A DNA stretch of 15,830 nucleotides from Clostridiales bacterium. Its GTDB lineage: Bacteria; Bacillota_A; Clostridia; Oscillospirales; Oscillospiraceae. The notes under the pieces are model-generated. The model was not told where the DNA came from and did not search any database. It was given only the letters and a program-made list of their open reading frames with translations. Each line of letters begins with the position of its first letter. The stretch's first letter is position 1. Made by a program: the position numbers and the translations under genes. Positions 5,819 through 13,169 of this stretch are shown here, piece after piece. The DNA lies in assembly GCA_004553625.1 (NCBI GenBank), contig SFKX01000030.1, positions 1-15,830 of the forward strand. Direction: 5' to 3'.

Positions 5819-6175
5819 ATGCCTAGAAGGGCGCTGGAGGCGCTTACTGAGCCGATGTTTTATATTCTTATGGCGCTGACCGGCGGCGCGAAGTGCGGCA
5901 CGGAGATAGTGGCCTGGATATCGCAGCACAGCTGCGGCCGGGTGAGAATAGGTCCGGGGACGCTGTATACGATACTGGGCAGCTTCCAGAAGGCCGGGCT
6001 GATCGTTGAGACGGAGACTGAGGGCCGTCGGAGGACGTATGACATGACGGAGCTGGGCCGGGAACGTTACGAGGCGGAGCTGGCAAGACTGCGGCAATGC
6101 GTGGAGGACGCAGATAGAAGGGGGGATGTCTGTGCGGAAAACGGTGCTTTGCCCGTACACGCGATGGGAGTTTGA
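5819..6175 (+). CDS. PadR-family transcriptional regulator
   Basis: A 118-residue winged-helix regulator. Features of the PadR fold are the first helix LTEPMFYILMALTGGAKCGTEIVAWI (about 9-34), the recognition region RIGPGTLYTILGSFQKAGLI (43-62) with the PGTLY signature, and the wing ETEGRRRTYDMTELGRERYEAEL. These proteins usually repress membrane, transport or drug-response genes. The ATG at 5819 is preceded by GGGAGGTG. A longer in-frame ATG at 5738 would lie upstream of the -10 box and cannot be used from the mapped promoter. The gene overlaps the DUF2812 gene by 44-50 bases, a coupling often seen between these two families. Autoregulation through the double palindrome upstream is likely. 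Confidence 0.92.
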   Translation: MPRRALEALTEPMFYILMALTGGAKCGTEIVAWISQHSCGRVRIGPGTLYTILGSFQKAGLIVETETEGRRRTYDMTELGRERYEAELARLRQCVEDADRRGDVCAENGALPVHAMGV

Positions 6176-6809
6176 CCGCGTTGAGGGCTGGTGCGAGGAG
6201 ATGGAGCGGCGCGGGCTGAGGCTGGTGAGGTTCAAGGGTCAGTTTGCTGTGCTCGAGGACGGCGCGCCGCGAGATACGCGCTACCGCTTCTGTGCGGCGG
6301 AGACGGGTACGGATGCTGGATTCAAGGAAGAACGGCAGAAGTACGCGGACTTCGGCTGGGAACTGCTCGAAAATGCGAGCGTAGCGCTGACGGAAAATGG
6401 GCGTTACAGTCTAGCGCGGACGACCGACCCGGCGGCGGTCGAGATGTACACGGACAAGGAGAGCTTCGGCGCGAGAGCGTCGAAGCAGCTGTACTTTCGG
6501 GTGATGCTCCTGATGCTTCTGATAGTTTTGAATGCGCTCTGGCTCATGAGCGTGTGGCGGACGGGACTGGCGGGACTTGTCGAATATGAGCCGCTGACGC
6601 TGCCGCTGCTCATATGCGTGCCTCTGCTTCTGGGCTGCCTGATATATTTTGCCGTGCGCACGAACAGAACGGCAAAGCGGCTGGAAGCAGGCGAGCTGGA
6701 CCGGGGCTTCGACCCGAGAGAGATAAGAGCGAGATACATATTCTTTATATTCACAGCCGCAGTTATCTTTGTGGCGGTGACCACGCTGCTGCTCATGTGG
6801 ATTAAATGA
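6132..6809 (+). CDS. DUF2812-domain membrane protein
   Basis: A 225-residue protein with a soluble N-terminal domain (about 1-115) and three membrane segments near 121-141, 155-175 and 202-224. The start RKTVLCPYTRWEFDRVEGWCEEMERRGLRL and the YADFGWELLE block fit the DUF2812 domain, found in clostridia next to PadR regulators and of unknown function. I favour the GTG at 6132 because the six-G ribosome binding site (6120-6125) lies six bases before it. The in-frame ATG at 6126 directly follows the G run and would add two residues. The reading frame overlaps the 3' end of padR, so translation is coupled. A strong terminator follows four bases after the stop. It may be a membrane-bound sensor or anti-regulator working with PadR, but nothing in the sequence proves it. 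Confidence 0.85.
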   Translation: MRKTVLCPYTRWEFDRVEGWCEEMERRGLRLVRFKGQFAVLEDGAPRDTRYRFCAAETGTDAGFKEERQKYADFGWELLENASVALTENGRYSLARTTDPAAVEMYTDKESFGARASKQLYFRVMLLMLLIVLNALWLMSVWRTGLAGLVEYEPLTLPLLICVPLLLGCLIYFAVRTNRTAKRLEAGELDRGFDPREIRARYIFFIFTAAVIFVAVTTLLLMWIK

Positions 6810-6812
6810 GAC

Positions 6813-6845
6813 AAAGCCTCCCTTTTGCAAAGGGGAGGCTTTTTT
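6813..6845 (+). terminator. intrinsic terminator of the padR-DUF2812 unit
   Basis: AAAGCCTCCC pairs with GGGAGGCTTT. The stem extends inward through TTTT/GAAA around a short GC loop, and the 3' arm runs into an uninterrupted T tract (6840-6845). It is a textbook rho-independent terminator four bases after the DUF2812 stop. Confidence 0.93.
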
Positions 6846-6870
6846 GCGCGCGCGGTTTTATTATTTGTCT

Positions 6871-6898
6871 TTTGTATCCTGCCGAAATGTGCTATTAT
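6871..6898 (+). promoter_or_regulatory. promoter of the glycoside-utilisation operon
   Basis: TTTGTA (6871-6876) and an extended -10 TGCTATTAT (TATTAT at 6893-6898) are 16 bases apart. It is the only promoter-like sequence between the terminator and the GH1 gene. Transcription would begin near 6905, giving a very short leader before AGGAGGTG (6908-6915) and the ATG at 6920. I saw no convincing catabolite-repression site or nearby sugar regulator. Confidence 0.55.
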
Positions 6899-6919
6899 TG
6901 CTAAAACAGGAGGTGCGCT

Positions 6920-8164
6920 ATGGGAGACACTTTTTCGCTCGGCGGCATGCTGCTGGGCGCGTCCAGCGCGGCCACGCAGGTCGAGGGCGGCGACAGGAAC
7001 AACAACTGGTACGACTGGTACCGGCGCGGGAATATCAAGGACGGCTCGGACCCTTCCGTCGCCACCATGCACTGGGAGCACTGGCAGGAGGACGCGGAGC
7101 TGATGGCCGCAATGGGCCTGCAATGCGCGCGCCTGGGCCTCGAGTGGAGCCGCATAGAGCCCGAGCGCGGCGTGTTCGACGAGAGTGCCGTGCAGCACTA
7201 TGTCGAGGAGCTCAAATACCTCGGCGAGCGCGGCATAAAGCCCATGGTCACGCTCTGGCACTTCTCGAACCCCCTGTGGTTTGAGCGCTCGGGCGGCTTT
7301 CTCGCGCGCGGGGCAAAGCTGGCGTTTCTTGAGTACGTTGAATATATCGTCCCGAGGCTCGCGCCGTATGTGGACTGCTGGATAACGCTGAACGAGCCGA
7401 ACGTCTACGCCGTGAACGGCTACATGAGCGGCGACTGGCCGCCGGGTCAGCGCTCGATACCCGCGGCCCTGCGCGTCATGGCCGCGCTCACGCCCTGCCA
7501 TATCGAGGCCTATGAACTCATACACCGCCTCGTCCCCGACGCGCGCGTCAGCTTTGCGAACCACCTGCGCGTGTTCGCGCCCGAGGACCCGAAGAACCCC
7601 ACGCACAGGGCCGCGGCAAAGACGGCTGAATTCCTGTTCCAGACCGCCATGACCCGCGCCATGATGCGCGGCCCCTCCGGACGGGGCAGGTTCTACGACT
7701 ACATCGCAATAAACTACTACACCCGCTCCACCTGCTCCGGTCTCGCGGACGGCGTGCGCAAGAACTCTCCGCGCAACGACCTCGGCTGGGAGATATACCC
7801 CGAAGGTCTCGCGGAGCTCTGCGTCTCAATGTGGAAGGAATACAGTGCGCCGGTTTACATAACTGAAAACGGCACCTGCGACCTGGACGACGCTTTCCGC
7901 TGCCGCTACATCTGCGAGCACGTCAAGGCCGCGGCAGGATGCCCCGCGCCGGTGGAACGGTATTACCACTGGTGCTTCTGCGACAATTTTGAGTGGATAG
8001 AGGGCAACACGGCGCGCTTCGGTCTGGTGCATACGGACTTTGGGACTCAGGAGCGTGCTGTTAAGCGCAGCGGGGAGTTCTATGCCAAAATGATAAAAAA
8101 CGGCGGTGTAACGCAGGAGATGTACGATGAATATGTCGCGCCACAGGTCTATAACGTGCAATAA
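6920..8164 (+). CDS. GH1-family beta-glycosidase, compact form
   Basis: A 414-residue cytosolic glycoside hydrolase that should cleave beta-glucosides or beta-galactosides by the retaining mechanism. It begins GASSAATQVEGGD, the usual GH1 opening with substrate-binding Gln20. TLNEP carries acid/base Glu159, YITENG carries nucleophile Glu316, and CDNFEWIEGNTARFGLVHTDF (354-374) gives the aglycone/glycone wall, including Glu358. The loop that in 6-phospho-beta-glycosidases carries the phosphate-binding Ser/Lys/Tyr set is absent (NTARFGL instead), so an unphosphorylated substrate is expected, fitting the GPH symporter at the operon's end. It is shorter than the usual 440-480 residues, with the loss mostly between about 220 and 265. 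The ATG has an AGGAGGTG site. Its 3' end overlaps the GH36 gene by 38 bases. Confidence 0.93.
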   Translation: MGDTFSLGGMLLGASSAATQVEGGDRNNNWYDWYRRGNIKDGSDPSVATMHWEHWQEDAELMAAMGLQCARLGLEWSRIEPERGVFDESAVQHYVEELKYLGERGIKPMVTLWHFSNPLWFERSGGFLARGAKLAFLEYVEYIVPRLAPYVDCWITLNEPNVYAVNGYMSGDWPPGQRSIPAALRVMAALTPCHIEAYELIHRLVPDARVSFANHLRVFAPEDPKNPTHRAAAKTAEFLFQTAMTRAMMRGPSGRGRFYDYIAINYYTRSTCSGLADGVRKNSPRNDLGWEIYPEGLAELCVSMWKEYSAPVYITENGTCDLDDAFRCRYICEHVKAAAGCPAPVERYYHWCFCDNFEWIEGNTARFGLVHTDFGTQERAVKRSGEFYAKMIKNGGVTQEMYDEYVAPQVYNVQ

Positions 8165-10454
8165 GGGGTTGTTCCACCTCCGGACGGAGCACAGCTCATA
8201 CATGTTCCGCGTGACGCCGCAGGGCCAGCTCGAGCACCTGCACTACGGGGCGCGCGTCTGCGATGCGGACGCCGGGGCGCTCAGCCTCAAGCGCGTCCTG
8301 CCCTACGGCGACTCGGTGCTCTACCCGGGCGGGGGCGCGGCGGACTGCCTGGATGTGCTGCCCATGGAGTGGTCCGGCTCCGGCAGGGGGGACTACCGCC
8401 CCTCGCCCGTGGAACTGGTCTCGGAGAGCGGCTCCTGGACGACGGATTTTTGTTATGTAAACCACGAGCTGCGGGAAGGCTCCGCGCCCATGACCTGCGG
8501 CCTGCCCACGGCATACGGCGGGGACATGACGCTCGTCGTGACCCTGCGCGACGCGGCGGCGGAGCTCGAGCTGAGGCTGTTTTACACGACCTATCCAGCC
8601 GAGGACGTCATCACACGGCGCGCGGAGCTGCGCTGTCTCAGAGGTTATGTAAACCTCAAGAAGCTCATGAGCCTGAGCCTGGACCTGGCCGAGCGCGAGC
8701 TGGTGATGACTACCTTCACCGGCGGCTGGATATGCGAGGCGCACAGGCAGGACCGCGCGGTAAAGGGCACGCTGATAAACGAGAGCCGGACGGGCTTTTC
8801 CTCGAACAGGGCGAATCCGGGTTTCATCCTGAGCGAGCGCGGGGCGGACGAGCAGCGCGGCCGGGTCTGGGGCTTCAACCTTGTATACAGCGGCGGGCAC
8901 ATGAGCTGCGTTTCGGGAGACGAGCACGGCTCGGTGCGCGTCATGTGCGGCATCAGCCCGGACAGGTTCGAGTGGAGGCTCGAGGGCGGCGAGAGCTTTG
9001 AGACGCCGGAGGCGGTGATGTGCTTTTCGGCAGATGGCTTCGGCGGTATGAGTCGGGCGATGCACGACTTTGTGAACCGCTGCATCGTCCGGGGCCGCTG
9101 GGCCGGGCGGGGCAGACCCGTACTGGTGAACGCCTGGGAGGGCTTCATGTTCGACTTCGACGCGAAGCGTCTGCTCTCGCTGGCGAAACGGGCGAAGGCC
9201 ATAGGCGCGGAACTCTTCGTCATGGACGACGGCTGGTTCGCCGGCCGGGACGACGACACGGGCGGCCTCGGCGACTACGAGCCGGATACGAAGAAGCTGC
9301 CGGAAGGGGTTGCGGGACTGGCGCGGGACGTGACGGCGCTGGGCCTGGACTTCGGCATCTGGTTCGAGCCGGAGGCGGTAAATCCCAAGAGCCGGCTCTA
9401 TGCCGCGCACCCGGACTGGGCGATAACAGAGCCTGGCCGCGAGCCCGCGTTCTGCCGGAACGAGCTGCTGCTCGACCTCACGCGGCCGGAGGTGCGGGAC
9501 TACATCGTGGACTCCGTGGGCGGGGTGCTGGACTCGGCGCGCGTGAGCTATGTGAAGTGGGACATGAACCGCCACCTCGCGGGAGTGAGCGGGGCCTTTG
9601 CGCACAGATATATACTCGGCCTGTACGAGGTGCTGCACCGGATCTTCGACGCGCGGCCGGACATCCTGCTCGAGAGCTGTTCCTCGGGCGGCAACCGCTT
9701 CGACCTGGGGATGCTCTGCTTTTCACCGCAGATCTGGTGTTCGGACGACACGGACCCCATCGAGCGCCTGGACATACAGAAGGGGCTGTCGTACCTATAC
9801 CCGCTCTCCGCGATGGGCGCGCACGTCTCGGCCTCACCGCATTCGCAGACGCTCAGGCGCACGCCCTTCGGGACGCGCTTTGCAGTGTCCTGCTTCGGCT
9901 GCCTGGGTTACGAGCTGGACCTGCGCGAGCTGACGCCTGCGGAACTGCGCGAGGCGAAGCGGCAGGTGGAGTTTTACAAAAAACACAGGATGACTCTCCA
10001 ATACGGCCGCTTCTACCGCTTCACGCTGCCGGAGAGCCGGGAGGCATTCTCCTGCGTCGCGCGGGACGGGGCGGAGGCGGTGACGGGGCATTTCCGCCGC
10101 CTGGTCCACGCCGCGCCGGCCTTTGAGAAGCTGCCGGCGGCGGGCCTGGAGCGGGACGCGCTCTACGAGGTCGGGAGCCTGCCTCCGCTCCTGCGCATCT
10201 CGGACTTCGGCGCGCTCATAAAGCACGCGCTGCCGCTGAAGCTGCGCGCGGACGGGGCGATAATGCGCAGGGCGGACAGGCTTGCGGGACTGCGCCAGGC
10301 GGAGCAAAAGTACAGGGCCTCCGGCGCGGCGCTCCTGGACGGGATAAGGCTGCAAAACCTCTTCTCCGGCACGGGCTATGACAAGGCCCTCAGACTGCCG
10401 GGGGACTTCGGTTCAGAAATATATCTCATTACAAGGGTGGGAAAAGCAAAATGA
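8127..10454 (+). CDS. GH36 alpha-galactosidase
   Basis: A 775-residue enzyme that hydrolyses terminal alpha-1,6-galactose from melibiose, raffinose-family sugars and similar galactosides. The N-terminal beta domain begins KGLFHLRTEHSSYMFRV (about 13-29). The central barrel contains ELFVMDDGWF (362-371), DFGIWFEPEAVNP (408-420), SYVKWDMNRH (474-483) with nucleophile Asp479, and ESCSSGGNRFDLGML leading to QIWCSDDTDPIERL, where the acid/base lies in the Asp540/Asp541 pair. This block order is typical of bacterial tetrameric GH36 enzymes (AgaA/MelA type), and the length is close to their 730-750 residues. No signal peptide is present, so it works in the cytosol after uptake. The ATG at 8127 has AGGAG seven bases upstream and lies within the GH1 gene. 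Its stop overlaps the pepT start in an ATGA. The symbol could be aga or melA; the sequence does not decide. Confidence 0.95.
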   Translation: MNMSRHRSITCNKGLFHLRTEHSSYMFRVTPQGQLEHLHYGARVCDADAGALSLKRVLPYGDSVLYPGGGAADCLDVLPMEWSGSGRGDYRPSPVELVSESGSWTTDFCYVNHELREGSAPMTCGLPTAYGGDMTLVVTLRDAAAELELRLFYTTYPAEDVITRRAELRCLRGYVNLKKLMSLSLDLAERELVMTTFTGGWICEAHRQDRAVKGTLINESRTGFSSNRANPGFILSERGADEQRGRVWGFNLVYSGGHMSCVSGDEHGSVRVMCGISPDRFEWRLEGGESFETPEAVMCFSADGFGGMSRAMHDFVNRCIVRGRWAGRGRPVLVNAWEGFMFDFDAKRLLSLAKRAKAIGAELFVMDDGWFAGRDDDTGGLGDYEPDTKKLPEGVAGLARDVTALGLDFGIWFEPEAVNPKSRLYAAHPDWAITEPGREPAFCRNELLLDLTRPEVRDYIVDSVGGVLDSARVSYVKWDMNRHLAGVSGAFAHRYILGLYEVLHRIFDARPDILLESCSSGGNRFDLGMLCFSPQIWCSDDTDPIERLDIQKGLSYLYPLSAMGAHVSASPHSQTLRRTPFGTRFAVSCFGCLGYELDLRELTPAELREAKRQVEFYKKHRMTLQYGRFYRFTLPESREAFSCVARDGAEAVTGHFRRLVHAAPAFEKLPAAGLERDALYEVGSLPPLLRISDFGALIKHALPLKLRADGAIMRRADRLAGLRQAEQKYRASGAALLDGIRLQNLFSGTGYDKALRLPGDFGSEIYLITRVGKAK

Positions 10455-11677
10455 AGGCATACGAAAGGCTTATAAACTATGCAAAGGTGAGCACGGCGAG
10501 CGAGGAGGGGATAGGCGTATCGCCGTCCACGCAGCGCCAGTTCGACCTGGCCCGGATGCTGGTTGAGGAACTTCGCGGACTCGGCGTTGCGGACGCGGAG
10601 CTGACCGACACCTGCTATGTCTACGGCCACCTTCCGGCCACGCCGGGCCGCGAATCGGCGCCCTGCCTGGGTTTCATCGCGCACATGGACACCTCGCCGG
10701 ACTTTTCCGGGGAAAACGTCAAGCCCCGCATCATCGAAAACTATGACGGCGGCGACGTGGAACTGGGCGCGGGCCGGACCCTGAGCGTGAAGCGCTTTCC
10801 GCACCTGCCCGGCCTGAAGGGCAGGACGCTCATCACGACGAGCGGCGACACGCTGCTGGGCGCGGACGACAAGGCGGGCATCGCGGAGATCATGACGCTC
10901 CTGGAGGAGCTGCAGAAGGACGGCGCGCCGCACGGGCGTATAGCAGTGTGCTTCACTCCGGACGAGGAGGTCGGCTGCGGCACGGCGAACTTCGACATCC
11001 CCAAGCTGGGCGCGGACTATGCCTATACGCTGGACGGCGGCCCGGAGGGCGAGGTCGTGTTTGAGAACTTCAACGCCTGCGCGGCTGTGGTCCACATCAT
11101 CGGCGTGAACGTCCACCCGGGCAGCGCGAAGAACGTGATGGTGAACGCGGGCCAGGTAGCGACGGAGTTCAACGCGCTGCTGCCGAACTGCGACACGCCG
11201 CGTTATACCGAGGGCTACGAGGGCTTTTTCCACCTCACGGCGATAGCGGGGACGGCGGAGCGCGCAGAGCTGCGCTACATCCTGCGCGACCACGACGGCA
11301 AGAAGCTGGAGATGCGCCGCGAGATGATGGAGCACATCGCCAAGACGCTGAACGCGCGCTACGGCGAGGGGACTGTCAGCGTGTCCTTCCGGGAGCAGTA
11401 CCGCAACATGGCGGAGAAGATACGCCCGGACCACATTCACCTGGTCGAGAACGCGGTGAAAGCCGCGGAGGAGTGCGGCGTGAAGCCGCTCCGCCAACCG
11501 ATAAGGGGCGGTACGGACGGCGCGCAGCTCTCCTGGGAGGGCCTGCCCTGCCCGAACCTGGGTACGGGCGGCTACGCATTCCACGGCCCTTACGAGCACG
11601 TCACGGTAGAGGGCATGGACAAATGCGTGGCAATAATCCGCCGCATCGTGGAGATCTACGCCGAGAGGAGTAAATAA
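10451..11677 (+). CDS. pepT: peptidase T (tripeptide aminopeptidase)
   Basis: A 408-residue M20B metallopeptidase that removes the N-terminal residue from tripeptides in the cytosol using two zinc ions. Metal and catalytic positions are in place: AHMDTSPD gives His78 and Asp80, LLGADDKAG the bridging Asp139, FTPDEEVGCG catalytic/metal Glu172-Glu173, YTLDGG Asp195, and GYAFHGPYEH His378. The dimerisation insert contains VNVHPGSAKN, and the C-terminal part keeps PIRGGTDGAQLS. The length matches PepT from other bacteria (about 405-410). The start ATG at 10451 overlaps the GH36 stop by four bases, and its stop is two bases before the symporter's GTG, so it is firmly part of the sugar operon. A peptidase in such a unit is unusual, and its contribution there is not explained by the sequence. 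Confidence 0.96.
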   Translation: MKAYERLINYAKVSTASEEGIGVSPSTQRQFDLARMLVEELRGLGVADAELTDTCYVYGHLPATPGRESAPCLGFIAHMDTSPDFSGENVKPRIIENYDGGDVELGAGRTLSVKRFPHLPGLKGRTLITTSGDTLLGADDKAGIAEIMTLLEELQKDGAPHGRIAVCFTPDEEVGCGTANFDIPKLGADYAYTLDGGPEGEVVFENFNACAAVVHIIGVNVHPGSAKNVMVNAGQVATEFNALLPNCDTPRYTEGYEGFFHLTAIAGTAERAELRYILRDHDGKKLEMRREMMEHIAKTLNARYGEGTVSVSFREQYRNMAEKIRPDHIHLVENAVKAAEECGVKPLRQPIRGGTDGAQLSWEGLPCPNLGTGGYAFHGPYEHVTVEGMDKCVAIIRRIVEIYAERSK

Positions 11678-11679
11678 AG

Positions 11680-13038
11680 GTGACAAAGCTGGAAAAGCGG
11701 AACAAATATTTCTTCGGCCTCGGCACAGTCGGCCGGGATATGTTCTACGCCTTTGAATCGAACGCGCTCTTGTACTACCTGTCGAACGTGCTGAGCCTGC
11801 CTGTGGGCGTGTTCGCGGCGGCGAGCATGGTGCTGACGGTGCTGAGGATACTCGACGCGCTAAACGACCCCATCACAGGCCTGGTCATAGACAACATTCG
11901 GAGCCCATGGGGAAAGTACAAACCGCCCATGCTCATAGGCGCGGTGACGAGCAGCGTGTTCTTCCTCATCCTGTTCGCGGACTTCGGGCTGACGAACTAC
12001 TGGTTTGTGGTCGTGTTCGGCCTGGCGTACATACTTTGGGACATCACCTACGGCGTGAACGACATCGCCTACTGGTCCATGCTTCCCTCGCTCTCCATGG
12101 ATCAGAAGAAGCGCGAGAACATGGGCGCGTTTGCCAGGATATGCGCGAACGTGGGCATGTTTGCCATCATGGTGGCCTGGGAGCCGGTGACGGGGGCGCT
12201 GGGCAATACGCCCAAGGGCTGGTTCATCGTGGCTGTGGCCGTGACGGTGGCGATGCTGGGCTTCCAGTGCTTCACGCTCTTCGGCGTGAAGGAGGACCGG
12301 ACCCGCTTCAAGCAGGAAGAGGGTACGAGCCTCCGGCAGATGTTCTCCGTGCTTTTCAAGAACGACCAGCTCATGTGGACGACGCTCTCCATGGCTCTGT
12401 TCATGGTGGGTTACTGCACGACGACTGGCTTTGCCATGTACTATATGCAGTACATCTTTGGCGACAAGGGCATGTACGCGATACTGGCGGCGGTGGTCGG
12501 CGTGTCGCAGCTCGCGGCGCTGGCGGTGTTCCCGGCCTTTTCGAAGAAGCACAGCCGCAGGCAGCTCTATACCTTTGCCACGGCGTTGCTGACGGCGGGC
12601 TATGTGGTGTTCTTCTTTGCCGAGGCGAGCATATATCTGATCGCGGCGGCGGGCGTCATCGTGTTTGTGGGCCAGGCGTTCATCCAGCTGCTGATGCTCA
12701 TGTTCCTCGCGGACACCATCGAATATGGCCAGTGGAAGCTGGGCAAGCGGAACGACAGCATCACGTTCTCCATCCAGCCTCTCATCAACAAGATAGGCGG
12801 CGCGCTCTCGACGGGCATCATCAGCGTGACGCTGGTCGTCTGCGGCATAAAGACCGGAGACACGGCGGCGGAGGCGATAGACGCCGCGGGCCAGATGACG
12901 CTGAAAGTTTCCATGCTGGTCATCCCGCTGATACTGATAATCGTGGGCTACTTCATCTACCGCGCGAAGTACAGGATAGACGAAAAGATGTATTCGGAGA
13001 TGGTCGCGGAGCTGAAAGACCGGGGCGATATTTCCTGA
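11680..13038 (+). CDS. GPH-family cation:glycoside symporter (MelB-like)
   Basis: A 452-residue, twelve-segment membrane carrier of the glycoside-pentoside-hexuronide family that brings in galactosides or similar glycosides with Na+, H+ or Li+. MelB-like cation-site acids are present: Asp20 in TVGRDMFYAF, Asp59 and Asp63 in RILDALNDPITG, and Asp128 in NDIAYWSMLPSL, matching Asp19, Asp55, Asp59 and Asp124 of MelB. The loop WGKYKPP (77-83) and the later ADTIEYGQWKLGKRNDSITFS are also characteristic. It starts with GTG at 11680, with AGAGGAG nine bases upstream and inside the end of pepT. It is the last gene of the operon and supplies unphosphorylated substrate to the cytosolic GH1 and GH36 enzymes. 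I found no convincing terminator after its stop. Confidence 0.93.
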   Translation: MTKLEKRNKYFFGLGTVGRDMFYAFESNALLYYLSNVLSLPVGVFAAASMVLTVLRILDALNDPITGLVIDNIRSPWGKYKPPMLIGAVTSSVFFLILFADFGLTNYWFVVVFGLAYILWDITYGVNDIAYWSMLPSLSMDQKKRENMGAFARICANVGMFAIMVAWEPVTGALGNTPKGWFIVAVAVTVAMLGFQCFTLFGVKEDRTRFKQEEGTSLRQMFSVLFKNDQLMWTTLSMALFMVGYCTTTGFAMYYMQYIFGDKGMYAILAAVVGVSQLAALAVFPAFSKKHSRRQLYTFATALLTAGYVVFFFAEASIYLIAAAGVIVFVGQAFIQLLMLMFLADTIEYGQWKLGKRNDSITFSIQPLINKIGGALSTGIISVTLVVCGIKTGDTAAEAIDAAGQMTLKVSMLVIPLILIIVGYFIYRAKYRIDEKMYSEMVAELKDRGDIS

Positions 13039-13091
13039 ACCTCGCGTCGCTTTCTTTATGCAAAATGTATGCATGTTTAATTGATAAATGG

Positions 13092-13120
13092 TTGAAATTG
13101 AGAATTGGATGTGCTAACAT
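13092..13120 (+). promoter_or_regulatory. promoter of the surface-protein gene
   Basis: TTGAAA (13092-13097) and TAACAT (13115-13120) are separated by 17 bases. The presumed start near 13127 leaves a leader of about 40 bases that ends with AGAGAGGAG before the ATG at 13170. It marks the surface-protein gene as a unit separate from the glycoside operon. Confidence 0.6.
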
Positions 13121-13169
13121 AACGGCATAAGACACAGGCTTACATTGTAAAAAGAGAGGAGAAAAAAAC

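Noticed and set aside
8196..9638. 480-residue minus-strand open frame
   Set aside because: It is antisense to the GH36 gene, whose catalytic motifs are unmistakable. Long antisense frames are expected in such G+C-rich coding sequence.
11860..13074. 404-residue minus-strand and 407-residue plus-strand frames over the symporter
   Set aside because: Both are His/Arg-rich shadow translations of the GPH symporter gene, without start signals or domain motifs.
13039..13091. Terminator after the symporter gene
   Set aside because: Only a 5-bp ATGCA/TGCAT stem with a 7-base loop is present, with no T run of useful length.
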